A stretch of 64,000 bases of DNA from Macrocystis pyrifera (GCA_031763025.1 JASSKH010000016.1:5270001-5334000), one strand, 5' to 3'; shown: positions 14,001-28,197, counted from the first letter of the stretch. The notes: generated by a model from the letters alone, not told the origin. Numbers and translations: made by a program.

Positions 14001-17000
14001 TTATCCGTTCCGTTTTTTTCTGTATGGTGTTTCTATCCGTTATTTTTTTTACCGTTTCGTTGTTGTCCATTGCACTCTTTGACCGTTTTGTTTCTTTTTG
14101 CCCATGCTGGCCCATGCTGGTGCCCCCCCCCCCCCCCCCCCCGCCGTTTTTTATTATCCGTTGCGTGTGATTTTTGTCCGTTGAAACAACAAGACGGGAC
14201 GAGAGTTTTTTGACCGGTCTGCCGCTCTTCGACCAGCCTGGATCTTCCGCCATGACGTTCCTTCGGATCTTCATGTCGATCCCGTTCATGCTGGACACCG
14301 AGAAGAAGTACGGCGGACGAAAAGTAAGGACCGTTGGTGGGGGCTGTGATGAGTTGGCTGTTGCCCGACTATAAATCCCGCCGACTAGTTATTAGCTGGC
14401 TAGGCACCGTTTATCGCACGGGTGATAAGATCACACACACCCTGGGGCCGAGTTTCTCCAAAGCAAGGGGGGGCATGTATGCATGCATGCATGCGACATG
14501 CATGCATGCATGCAGAAGGAAGTCGATGGGGGCTTTGGGAATATCTCGACGGCAAGTTTCCGTAAATAGACCGTTCGCTCGTCGGTTGGGCCTTCCTTCA
14601 CCTTTGTCGAGGAGGTCTGCTTCGAAGTTCGTCCGAAGGGATGGTGTGTTAGCCTTAGCCTTAGCCTTAGCCTTAGCCTTAGCCTTAGCGTTGGCGTTGG
14701 CGTTGGCGTTGGCGTTGGCGTTGGCGTTAGCGTTAGCGTTAGCGTTGGCGTTAGCGTTGGCGTTGGCGTTGGCGCGCGTTAGCGTTAGCGTTGGCGTTGG
14801 CGTTGGCGTTGGCGTTGGCGTTGGCGTTGGCGTTGGCGTTGGCGTTAGCGTTGGCGTTGGCATGTCATGTACGGTATTAAAGTTAGTTCCGTTCACAGTA
14901 AATGTTGCTATTCATAAGAGTTTTGCGTTTTTGTATCTGACTCTGGTGTGTTTTTTTTGGCTCGCAAACGTGTGCGTGTTCTTTTTTATCGGGAAGGACT
15001 GAAAGTAGGTTGGTCGGCTTTCTTTGCCAGCCAATAAGTTTCTATTACGGGGGACCATAGTAAATAGCACCAACGGTACACACAAAAACCTATATATTTC
15101 CCTATTCTTACTCACAATATTTTGTCCTGTTTACTATGACCCCCCGTGATACTCGGTTGGTCAGCTTGCTTTGCTTCGCCAGCAAACTAGTTTCTAGTCG
15201 TTTGGTCGGCTTCTACTTCGCCAGCCAACTATTAATAGTCCCTTGTCGGTTGGTCGGCTTCTACTTCGCCAGCCAACTAATTTATAGCCGTCACGTCCAG
15301 CCAAATCACAAGGCCTATCTATATATGCCACGTGTAGGCCACTGCAATGATTTATTTCGTGCTTTGCGGCCTACGACCTGGAAAACACGATGGTGTGATT
15401 TTCATGGGGGTCGAGCGCTGAAGACAGACAATCGAGTTTTGAGCCATGTACTAGAGCGGTCGAGGGGCGTTGTTGGCGTACCAGTGTCCTTCGTGGTGCG
15501 CGAGTTCCTGTTTTGAACCACGTTCGGCCGATAATGTATTCCGAGGGGAACCATGGTAAATAGGACCCCATAATGTTGTTAAAAGTAGGAAATATATATA
15601 TACCTGGTATATATTATATATATATATATAGGTTTTTGTGTGCACCGTAGGTCCTGTATACTATGGTCCCCCGTAATAGTAACCGTTTCTAGTACAGTCT
15701 GAAAATGAAACGGTGCATTATACTCACGTCGACAGACCCGCCGGTGGCTATCGGCAGTGAAAGGGAAAGGGGTGGGAAGGCGGGGTTTCCCAGAAGGAAA
15801 AGGGCGGACGGGCAGAGGGGGTAAGGAAGGCGACTGGCGGAAGGAGGGGAAGGACTTGGGGGGGGGGGGGGGGCGGGGGTGGGTGTCGCGGGGGGTGTAC
15901 TCGATCTCATGAATGGCCGTAGTCGTATGACCATAGACCCTCGTATCCTGTAATGCCAGGACGGAGCGCGTCGGGTTTTCACCGACCGGACAGACGTAGC
16001 TTTCACCAAGCGCGAAGCGCCATGCGAGTCGCATGAAGGGTGATCTGCATCGTACTGAGAACCGCTTGTGAAACGGACTTGCAAATGGATGGCAGCTTCG
16101 AAGGAATCGATTTGTTTTTGGTGTGGCCGAATCGAGTGAGGGGTAGGGGGCTTACTCATTTGTTGCTTGCCTTAGTCATTTACCATCGACCACGCATCCC
16201 TTTCGAGATGGGGGGGGGGGGGGGGGGGGGGGGGGTTCTCGATATCATGCATGGCCGTAGTCGTTTGACCATACTCTTGCAGTCCCTACAATGCCGGGAC
16301 GAAGCACGTCGGATTTTCACCGACCAGACAGACATCGCTTGCACTAAGAAAATATGAACACCAACACCACCACCAACATCAGCCATCATCACGCCCCACC
16401 AACGTCACCACCACTAGCACCACGACCACGAACCACCAATACCACCACCAACCCTAACCACCATCGCTGTGTGGCGGCCTCCATGATCGTGTCCGACCTA
16501 ACTCGTGTGACCCCCATTTTTCATGGCAGGGGATTCAAGTGTTGGGGCTATCGTGCGGAATGATTATGGTCATCTTCATGGGTGCACTAGTGCCCGCTGT
16601 GGCCAACCGGGCTTTCAAGCTGCAGTCGGGAGAGAGGCGAGTCCGCGATTTTTTGTTGTTGTTGTTGATAGATTACTTGGAATTTGTGTGGGATACGTTT
16701 TGGTGAGCGGCGGTTTACGATTCTCGCACAGGCTGATTCAAGCTGGATTCGATAAATATAGATTTATTTTATGCGTCCGAAGTCCACGCCGTTTTCTGGA
16801 GGTAGATCCTGAAGTGTTGTAAACGTGTTCTGTCGGCGCCTTTCAATCCGTTAATGAACGGCGTGTATATATATATTTTTGTCGCCAGATATAAACATAT
16901 ATATTCGATATTTGAGCCATAAGGAATCACAAGTCCCTGGCGAAAAAACAACAAAAAACACCCTTCGTTAACGGGTCGAAAGGGGCTTTTCACAGAGCAC

Positions 17001-18203
17001 GCGTTGAAAAAACAAGTTATTTCTGCAGAAAAAGGTGTGGACCTTTTGGGCCTTTGTGGGGTAAAAATGCGAAGGTGTACGGCGCTGCCTCGAAATTGTT
17101 CAGTTTCAGTATAGTATGAGCTGGTGGCGTTAAGTGTGACTTGATACTGGCCCTACATTCGCCCGAAAGGTTTTACAGGCATGCCTCCGAATACCTGGAA
17201 CGGGCTCGTTCACCCAAAAAAAAAATGGTTTCTTGCTTCGGAAACACCTGACGGTGTTGCTGACATTTGTTGAAAGCGCTTGGTTACATTCCCGTCGCTA
17301 GCGCCAGCCCTAGGAGTCCAACTAGAGAATTGGCTCTGCAGTCCTCTGCCGCTTTTTATGGCGGCCAGTGTGATACCAAATATGTGGCATTTGAGTAAAT
17401 ATTGCAAGCGGTATTCGTGGCTGATGGTATCTGGGGCATTCGCACTTGGTTTTGGCGGGGGGGGGGGGGGGGCAGGGTGGGGTGGGGTGGGGGGGGCGCT
17501 CACTTGTTACCTGCGGTAGTTAGTTGACAATCGATCACGAGAATCCCTTTCGAGACGGAGCGACGATGAGGGGTTTGGGGGGGGTGTACTCATGCCGTGC
17601 ACGGCCGTAGTCGTATGGTCATAGACCCTCGCATTCCTACCACGCCCGGACGGAGCACGTCGGGTTTTAGCCGAGAAGCATTGCTTGTACCAAGCGCGAA
17701 GCGCCATGAGGTGTTGGGCGAGTCGCATGAAGGGTGAGCTACATCCGACTAAGAACCGCTTGTGAGGCTTGGGGGGGGGGGGGGGGGGGGGGTGTACTCG
17801 ATAGGAGATGTACTCGATCTCATGCATGGCCGTAGTCGTATGACCATAGACCCTCGCATGCCTACAATGCCGGGACGGAGCATGTCGGGTTTTCACCGAC
17901 CAGGCAGACATTGCTTGCACCAAGCGCGAAGCGCCGTGAGGTGTCCGGCGAGTCGCATGAAGGGTGAGCTGCATCCTACTAAGAACCGCTTGTGAGGCGG
18001 ACTTGCATATGGATGACAGCTTCAATGAGTTAGTTTGATTTCCGGTGTGGCCACTTCCAGAGACAGCAATGGGAGTACTATGTAACTGCCTCTTGGGTGC
18101 CTTACCTTGAACACTACGTGATACGATCAATTTCCTTGTGCAGAGTAAAGGTTCTTTACTTCGCACAAATGATCTAACTAGACGACCAGCTGTGGGCGAC
18201 CGC

Positions 18204-18235
<32 letters not shown>

Positions 18236-19620
18236 GGTACCCTGGATGTCTAGCTCACGTAGTGAGCGGCATGTTTTACAGTGTCGTTGCCAACCGACGC
18301 CAACCCAACCCATATATATAATCTATATATGGAAGGGGCGGGGGGTGTTGATGGTTAGTCTTCCGCGGTGGCCAACCGCAAGTTCCAGTACCATTCGAGA
18401 CAGAGGCGAGTCCACCCACCCACCCTTGTGTTCAACCCTTTGGATGTGTACTCACCTTTTTTATACAGATGACTCGGAATTTGTGTGGCATCATTTGTGC
18501 AGTGGTAAAATTTTTTAAGTGGTTTGCGGGGCAGGGGAGGGATGAGGAGTACGTGGGGGGGGGGGGGGAGGGGCTTAGGGTTAGGAGGGAGCGGTGCGGG
18601 GGCTCATTTTGACGTGTTTGTCTCGTTGATTACCTGGTATTTGTTTTTCTGGTTCTTGTGCGGAACGTTTCGTCCGAGCGCGTCTACAGGAGTTTGAGGA
18701 TGAATATCGCCTACCAGTTCATATAGCATGACCTGTATCTGTTTTTTGCCGATCCGTGGGTACCACCGACTGCCTCTCGATCTCTCTGTTTTCCCCTCTC
18801 GCTCTCTCTGACTTTCTCTGTTGCTCTTTCTCTGCCCGTCTCTCGTCGTATACCCCCCTGGTTGCTCCCTCTTTTCTCCCTGTCTGTTTCTGTGCACATC
18901 ATCACTCCCTCCTCCGCCCCCCCCCCCCCCTTCCCTTCCCTTTTCCCCTCCCCTCCCCTCCCTCCTTGCCAAAAACGCGGCAACAATAACAGTTACAACT
19001 GGGTGAAGGAGCAGCGTAAGCTAGCCCTAACCAGAGCGTACCTCTTGCTGGAGCAAGGGGGCACCGTTAGCAGGGACGACTGGGCGCAGCTCATATCGTT
19101 TTTCTACGACCGGACTGTGACCCAGACCACGTGAGTCATCTACATTGCTTGCTTTGCGCATGCCATGAAGTTTTTTTTTTCGTTTTTTCGTGTTGCCTGG
19201 CCTCTGCCTTGCCTCTCATTACGTTGTCTTGCCCTGCTCTACCCTACCCGACCCTACCTACCCGACCCTACCTACCCTACCCTACCCTACCCTACCCTAA
19301 CTTACCCTACCTTTCCCTACCTTACCTTACCATACCCTTGCCTTGTGTCAACGTGTCGTGTCGTGGTGTGTTTTCTACCGAGCAGACCTCAGCGCTCTTC
19401 GATGCGGCCAACAAAGCGACCCGCGTGCCTGGCGGTGGCGGCGGTGGCGGAGACACAGAGAAGGTGTCGAAGGAGGGCTTTTTCATGCTGTGCGCCTTGG
19501 GCAGGGCAAAAAGTTTTCGCAGGTGCTATTAATATCAACATTTCTGCTGCTGCTACTGCGGCTACTACAGTACTACTACTACTGCTGCTGCTGCTACTAC
19601 CACTACTACTACTACTACTG

Positions 19621-19671
<51 letters not shown>

Positions 19672-19706
19672 TACTCTTACTCCTACTGCTGCTGCTGCTG
19701 CTGGTA

Positions 19707-19741
<35 letters not shown>

Positions 19742-22700
19742 ACTATTACTGTACTACTACCACTACTACCACTTCAGTAGTTCTACTACAGTACGTACTA
19801 TGAATACTGCTATTACTACAGTACATCGCTGCAGTAAATGATAGCTCCGCTATGTCGCGCGGGCGCAAGAGTTACGTAACCCTAAGTAGTAGATCCATAC
19901 CTGGTATACAACTGGTATACAACGCCACATTGTAGATAGGGCTGCAGCTGTATTGTGTAGCATGCCCGTCTGCGGCTGCAGCGTTGAAGGACTATATCGA
20001 GACACGCGAGGTTGTTCTTGAGTTTCAGCACCGCAGTGCTACACTTCACAGATGGAATGCACTCATGAAAACATGCAATTTGAACATTTTTAATAGGACG
20101 AGCAGACATGTGGTGAACAGAGGGTCAACTCTTTCAGGAAGTTGGATAGGTAGGTCGCCCCCTTGCCTACAAAAGCTGACGGCGATGAGTTCTGACTGTA
20201 CTGCCGATCGTTCAGTCTGCAAAAGCCGACAAGAGGGGATTCCCATTATCGTGCCGAACCGTCCCCTGTCGTGCCGCCGCGTCCCGTATTACTCCGTTCA
20301 TTCTCTTCCTGTCCTGTCCTTTCCACTCCCGCCCTCAACTAACCCTGTCCCAAACTGTTCTAACTTGTTCTGAACTTTGCATACTCCTCGGGCAGATGAC
20401 GAGGCAGATATTCGAGATAATCTGCAGGAGATCATACACTACCACTATGACATGCTGTGCAGGATGATGTACAAAACAGGTTCAATCCAGGAATCGAGCA
20501 CTACAGCAGTAGATCATGCAGATGATCATACGGTTCCCACCCGACAACGTTTAGCTATCTGATCAGACAGATCCAGGGATCTACAGTATCTGCCGCGAAA
20601 AGAGAAGTTAGATCATCAAAGCGGGAATTGACTATCTCGTGTCCCGAGGATGTGTAACTTTTCCCGTCCTGTCATGCCCTGTCTTACCCTAAAGTGTCCT
20701 GTCCTGTCCTGTCATGACCTGTCTGTGTGGTCTTCTTGATGGAAGGCGCAAAAGAAGGGGGAGGAGAGGGACTTGTCATTGAGCAGCGGGCGAGCCCGAT
20801 CCCCCGTACGACCCCTCGTGCAACCCCCCAGCCGGTGGACGCGAATAAGAGTGCACCTTCGAAGTGAGTACGAGAGAGGTAGCACTTTTCCGCCAAAAAT
20901 GTTTTTCGAATGACGGGTTCCTTAATCCTAAATGGTCGGAATGATTCCAATCTTGTTTCGAAAAATGACGTTTTTGTATACTTGGGTTATGGGAGTATTT
21001 ATGGGGATGCGATTTGATTTTGGCTCAAGTCAGTTTTCGGGTGAGGTATGGAGCTCCTTAAGGTCAAGTGAGGAGCCTCAGAAAGTTTAGGATGAACCTC
21101 TATCGTAAAACGCCTCGTGAGTCAGGTGCCCATGTTGGTGGTGGTAGTGGTGGCGGCGTTTTTTTTTTTTATTAGCTTGTACATATTTTTGTCCTCCGGC
21201 GGAATGGTAAAAAATTGTCCTTTAAGCCCACCAAGCTCGCACATGTGAATGAAGGAAGTACTTGTCGCGTGTCCGTTCGACCCCGTCGCTTCCGTCGCAA
21301 ACACCAGACCAGGCTGCTTGCTGCTTTTACCTCGGGCGCGTGAGTGTGTTGACCTGACCTGATTCCGAAAGGGTCCCATATCGTATCATTCTGTTAATGC
21401 GTTGTATGAAGTATCACGAGAGGAAACACAACCCCATGTATAATAGGGAGTAGATACCTCTCTCAGGTGTGTACCACTTGCCGTGCGTTTAAGACAGAAG
21501 AGGGACACAGCGATAAGTCGCTCTCGAAACAAGACGCCTTGACCTTGTGGTGGCGCGTTGAAGGCAGCACATGCAGGGTTGATACGGAGATCGACCTCAG
21601 TTGCTGTGGTACACCGTTGACCGACGAGGTCGCTTGTTTTGAAACAACGACAGCGCTAACCGACAGCCTAACAGCTACGGCAGTGCCTTTTGCTCGTCAA
21701 GTCTGATACATCGTCTCCGTCGTACGCTCGTACTCTTACACGATAGACGTCTAGGCACTTCCCGCCAGGGGCTACAGCAATCACGCTTTTGAGGCTGTAA
21801 ACATTTAACCCGGAGCTACAGTCACGTTTTTGAGACACCAATCATGCAACCCACTCCTTTCTTACAAAAAAACCCCCCCAACATATTGTCTCGTACCCTC
21901 TATAACGATAATCCGTCACTGTCCATCGAGACTCGTGTTTTCCGTGCGCCTTGTCTGGCTTGTTGAAACCCACGTGTGGTGTGGTTCTTCCATTTCTCTG
22001 TTGCCATGGCCTGTTGCCAGTCCTATGGTCACTCATGTACACTCGTTTTTCACCGTGTATGCCCGATGTCAGTACGAGGCAAACGTTTTGTTTTGGAGCG
22101 ATCTATACCTGTTTCTGGGACCCGATGTAAATATAGTGATATTGAAATGGCGCACGCTCCCGCGGGGGGGTACCATCTCACCGTTTTTTTTTTTTTCCCG
22201 AAGACTCCTTTTTTTACCCCGATGGGGTCCATGTCTCTCACCCAAGTACGGCCTTGACCCTTATTAGGACCGCAGTCCCGTTTTTGTGGACAAACCACTC
22301 AAAAAACAATTCTAAGTAGTTTGTTCCCAAAACGAAACTTCCTACAGTTCCGAAAGGTTTGAGAAACGTTGCACGCTGAACCAAGCGAGCATTCAATGCT
22401 ACGGCTTTATAAGTGGGTCTAGAATGGAATCTGGAAATAAAAAAAAAGAAACGATAAGGTTTGTATACACCTGGTACGCGCCTTTATTGGGTAGGTTCTC
22501 AGTTGAGGAACGCCGTCAGTTCCAGCGACGAAAAAAAAATGGCCAGAAAGTGCTGGAAGGCGTATGCCCTACCGTAGGAACGTGTAAAAAAAAAAAAAAA
22601 AAATGCGGTCTTTGTTTGTCTAAGTGGTGTGAGCGCGTCGCGTATAAACTTTTACGACAAATTCGTGCTACACTTGCGCGGATCAACTCCTCCGTGCATT

Positions 22701-25700
22701 GTGGGGGTCCGACCTTGAAACGCACCATCTCCTAATCGAGCAGCTCCCGCGTTGATTCGTGTGGGCGATGCTGAAATCGTCATTCAGGATTGGGGGGTAT
22801 TGTTCGGTTTGTTTCGTTTTTGTCCCTCTGGAGTGCCAAAAGGGTTGAAAAGAAACTGTACCCTGGCTGACCTGGGTTTTTTTTTTCTCCCCTCTTAGTT
22901 TGTTTCTCAGCGCCTATTTGCTGTTTGAGCATGTTGGCTCTCTTTTGACTCGTCCCCTGTTACGCTCTCGCGCTGTACTACTGCTGTGCTGTGCTGTACT
23001 ATGCGCTGCTCTTTGCTGTGCTGCTTCTCTGCTGCACTCTGCTTTTGCTCTGTTTCTGCTCTACTTCGCTCCGCTCTGCTGTTCTTTACCGTGCTTTGGC
23101 CTGCTCTGCTTTTGCTGTGCTTTCGCTCTGCTTCTGCTCTACTCGTGCTCTGCTTTCGTTCTGCTCTGCCTTTGATCTGCGTCTGCTTTGCTCCTTTTCT
23201 GCTCTGCCTCTGTTCCGCTTGTTCTCTGATGTGCGCTGCTGTTATCTGCTCTGCTATGCTCTCCTTCTGTTTTTCCGCTTGTTCTTGTTCTGCTCCTCTC
23301 TGCTTCTCTGCGTGTGCTATGCGATGCTGTGCTGTCCTTTCCTCTCCTCCCCTCCATTTTTTTCTGCTTGTGCTGTGTTCTGCTGTGTTCTGCTCTGATT
23401 TGCTCTGTTGAACCCTGATGAAACACGGAAATCCAGAGGCATTGGCATGGTGCCTGCCCGGCATGAGCTTCCCGTTCAGCGAACTCTTGTTCAACCTGTC
23501 GGTGCTGCTTCAAGGTGAAAAAGGCTTGGATGGCGTTTCCTCGTAAAGTGCTATTACGGGGGTCTATAGTTAACAGGACCTATGCCATACATAAAAACCT
23601 ATATATTGAGGTATTTTTACTAACAATATTTGGTCCTGTTAACTATGGACCCCCGTAATAGATATTTTTTAATGATCATTTTGCAACTGCTATTACTATC
23701 CCATGTTGGTTCTAAGAGCCCCCCCTCCCCCCCCCCCCCCCCCGAAAATGTGCGTGCAGAGGTTATGTGACGTTTGTTTTCCGTCGCTCTCTTGTTGCCA
23801 CCCCCCGTGACGGGAAAACTCGTATCCAAGCTACATGTACACCTTCTCTGCAAGCACTGCTAAAATATTATATTACGGGGGGCCATAGTAAATAGGACCT
23901 ATGGTACAGACTGAAAGCTATATATTTCCCTATTTTTAGTACAATATTTGGTCGTATTAACTATGGACCCTCGTGATAGAACAAGGCCAGTTTGCACCAT
24001 AACCCCTACCACCATCGCCTTCGTGTTGAATTATGATGGTAAGGACCAGTTCGAATTACGTTCGCCAATTCTTGATACCCCTCTCTCATCTCCTGCCTCC
24101 CCTACCCTACCCTTCGACCCCCCCATCCCCCCCTCCCGCTATGGTCACTCGACTACGGCCATGCATGACATGGGTACACCCCCCCCCCCTGCCCCTTCTT
24201 CCCCCTCTTTGTGTTGAAGAGTACCAAATTGTTAAAGAGGGGGATAGTCCGGAGGACAGGCCGGATTGGGCTTACACGCTGGGTAAGGGCCTTATTGCGT
24301 ACTTTTGCGCGTTTTCTGCTGTGAGGATGGCCGCGGCGGGACCGGTGGCGTACATCAAACAATGGAGGTGACCGCCTCTGTTGATTGGTTGGGTGTTTAT
24401 TCTGCAGGTTCTTTTGATTGGTTGATGTTGTTCCTACGGCCTCTGTTGATTAGTGATGAGTTTGATTGGTAGGGGTCTAGTTGTAAACTTTTGCTGGTTT
24501 TCGTCTTTGGGGATGGCCGCGGCGGGACCGATGGCGCACATCAAGCACTGGAGGTTCCCGCTTCTGTTGATTGGTTGATTGGTTGTCGTTGCAGCCTCTA
24601 CCGACTGGATACTGCTGGTGATTGGCTTATTTGTTTACTGCTGCCGCTGGTTTGCTGATGGGTTGGTTGGTTGCTGTCGATGTTTCTGTAGAAGAACTGG
24701 AGGTGACCGCCTCTGTTGATTGGCTGCTCGGTTACTGTTGCTCCTGCGGCTTCTGTTGATTGGTTGCTGCTGCTGTTGCTGCTGATTGATTCATCCGTTG
24801 ATAGTTGTTTTTGCTCCTGCCTTCAATTGGTTGATTGGTTGGTGTTGCTCCTGCGGCCTGTGTTGATTGGTTCTTCGGTTGATCAGTTGGTACTGCCGTT
24901 TATTTTGATTGGTTGTTTTTGTTGATTGATGTGGTGTTTTTGATTGGTTGGTCCTGTTGTTTGATTGCTGCTGATTGGCTGACTTTGTTGGTAGGCTTTT
25001 GCCCCCCCCCCCCATCTCCCCCTCCCCCTGCCCCTCCTCCTCTCCTCCTCACCCTTCCTCCTCCTCTCCTCCTCTCCCCTCCTCGCCCCCTCCTCATCTC
25101 CTCTCACCCTTTCTACCTTCCCCTTCCTTGTGTCAAGACATGCGGTCGGCCTATCGCTCAACCTAGTTGGCGTGGCGTACCACATCGGGTTTTGGTTCCC
25201 TGGGCAGGAGTGGCATAGCGTGTACATCATCCTCCAGGCCTCGCGCCTCTGCGTTCTCTGGCACGTTCTGCACAGGATTGGGCCCACAACCGCTGGTGGG
25301 TTGAGTTGGGAGAGTTGCAGGTGGCTTGGCTTGGGAAGAGGCGTCTTTTAAGGGGGGATGATGCTCAACACAGGCTTGAGCCCACGATCCTCGGGTGGGT
25401 TGAGTTGAGGAAGTTGCAGGGGAAGAGGGGGGTTGATGCGGTGAATTATTCAAATGGTGTGTTTAGTAGGCCGTGTATTCTGGGGGTCCCGGGTACCTAT
25501 CCGGGTATTTATGGAAGTACCTGGGTATATCTGGGGATACCCTGGTACTTACACGGGTTTATCTGCGGATACCCGGGTATACAAAGCCTGGTTGTTTTGG
25601 TCATACTCGAGCGTTTACCCGGGCACCCCTGAGTATGCGTATGCCGTACTAAAAGCACCCTTGGAAATGTATTACGGGGGACCATAGTAAGTAGGACCAA

Positions 25701-27949
25701 ATTTTGTCAGTAAAACTGGGTAAATATATAGGTTTTTATGTATACCGTAGGTCCTATTAACTATGGACCCCCGTAATGGTGTATGTTGGTGTGTCGTGCT
25801 GCACCGCACACAAGAAAATACGATACGAAGCCGGATATAACGGTACCCTTGAGTCTCTCTTTCCTCCCCTACCCCCCCCCCCCCCCCCGCCTACCCCCCC
25901 CCCCCTATATATAATATATATGGTGGGTTGGCGTCGGTTGGCAACGACACTGTAAAGCATGCCGCTCATTACGTGAGCTAGGCAAACAGGGTATCGTTTT
26001 TTTTTTTTTTTTGGTGATCGGTCACAGCTGGTGGTCGAGTGAGATCATTTGTGCGGGGTGCAGAACATTTACTCGGCACAAGGGGGAATGATCGCATCAC
26101 GCAGTGTTTATGGTAAGGCACCCAAGAGGCAGTTACATAGTACCCCCATTGCTGTCTCTGGAAGTGGCCACACCGAAAAATAAATCAAGTCATTGATGCT
26201 GTCATCCGTATGCTAAGCCCGCCTCACAAGCGGTTCTCAGTACGATGCAATTCACCCTTTGTGCGACTCGCCGAACACCTCGCGTTTCGCTTCGCGCTTG
26301 GTGCTATTAATAGCAATGTCTGCCTGGTCGATGAAAACCCGACGTGCTTCGTCCCGGCATTGTAGGGGTGCGAAAGTCGATGGTCATACGACTACGGCCA
26401 TGCATGAAAATGAGTACACCCCCCCCCTCCCCCTCCGTCTCGAAAGGGATGCGTGGTCAATGGTCAAATGACTTAAGGCAAGCAACAAATGAGTACGCCC
26501 CCCCCCCCCCCCCCCCCCGATGCGGCGCCTTCGCGTGTCTGCCTCCGTGTCCACCGCCTTGGCGTGTGTCCGTGCTGTGTGGGACAGAGGTTGCGACGAG
26601 GTTGGAGTACGTATTTCCCTCGGTGTTTCGTGCGTCGTTCGTGCTCTTCTCGGTGACGTACTCGTACTCTGTGGTAGCCTTCGCCCTTTACTGTGACACG
26701 CCTCTGGGCATCTTGCCGGTGGACGGCGTGAAGGACGACACCATGATGCAGAGGTGGGTACTAAGGGCACTACTGTACTTACCGGTATTATAGTGGGTGT
26801 TTTTTTTTCTTTTCTTTTCTTTTTTTTTCCTCCCCCCCTTGTTTTTCACTTTGCTTGATCAAAAAGTTGGTGATGTTCTTTTGGTTCTGTTTTCGTTGAG
26901 TATATCGTGTGCCTCGTATGTGCAAAGTTGAAAACTATTGTACTGTAGTTTATGTCTTCAACTAGCACCGTATGCTCTTTTTTTTTTCTAAAATTAGTGT
27001 ATACCTGGTAGACTACATGTTCGAGTTCACACTATATGAGGATACAATTTGAACTTGAAAAGTGAAAAAAAAAACACACACACACACATGAGCTGTGAGA
27101 TCGAAGGTCACTGTCATCTCTTGGCTATCGTAGCCCAACCATGACGTATATAGTAAATTGGGTCTCGCTTTCCGGAATTGTAACACGCAAGAACACGCAC
27201 CCGTGCGCTGATTTTTTGAACCGACTTATCCCGAAACGAGGGGGGCACACAACAGGAGTACAAACTTTGGAAGTATTAAACCCCGCCCTATACTCTTTGA
27301 TACTATTACGGGGGACGGGGAACGCTAGTAAGTAGGATAGGACCTACGGTACACACAAAAACCTATATATTTGGTCCTATTTACTATGGTCCCGGGTAAA
27401 ATGATGTATATAGTAATAGTTGGTTTCGATGTTGGTTTGAATTCCGATGCCAACGGGATTCAGTGTTGATTTTGGATGCCTGTTTTGGACGGATAATTGA
27501 TTCCCCATGTTGATTCCGGATGTTCGATGCTGATTTCGATGCCACAATTGACACCCAAGACTGATTTTGACTCGGGTCTTGGTTCGGGTGCTGATTTTCT
27601 ATGCCAGGTGGATGAACTACAGTAACGTGATCTCGTTCAGCTCCTTGCTGGAGTCGTTCGCCTCGATGACGGATGTCATCATGCTTGGCTGCTGGACGAT
27701 CTTCAGTGATGCCGCTGGCGACGTGGGCAACTCGTACGTGGCGGCGTTTTTCTTCTACTCCTTCAAGGTGAGACCCTGTCGGGATATTTTCGCTGTCGTA
27801 TCACCTGCAGTCGTTCGATTTGGATCACCGTACGCGTTCGCAATGTAAAATTCGCGAATCATAATGACGATAGTGCAGCGTTCGTGTCGGGCTCGTGGCT
27901 TTTCCTGCATACACGACTCGCACCCACCACCACCTCACCCTCCCTCCAT

Positions 27950-27985
<36 letters not shown>

Positions 27986-28197
27986 CCCCTGATACCGACT
28001 GCGGTGTCAGGGGCTTACATTCTACTTCGTTATGCCAGTTATGCTCGGGTTCATTGTCCAGAGCTACATGGCCGCGCAGATACCGGAGTGTGAGCCCCCC
28101 CCGCCGCCTTTGCTCACGGCCTCTCCCGGTGAGAGTGGCAGCGGTGGCGGCGGCGGCGGCGGCGGCTTGTGGTGGAAGGTGACTTTTCTCGGTTGAT

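Noticed and set aside
14648-14862. Interstitial telomere
   Set aside because: TTAGCC/TTGGCG do not match known telomere units and no telomere-like block surrounds them; CCCTA-like runs at 19240-19315 are likewise irregular.
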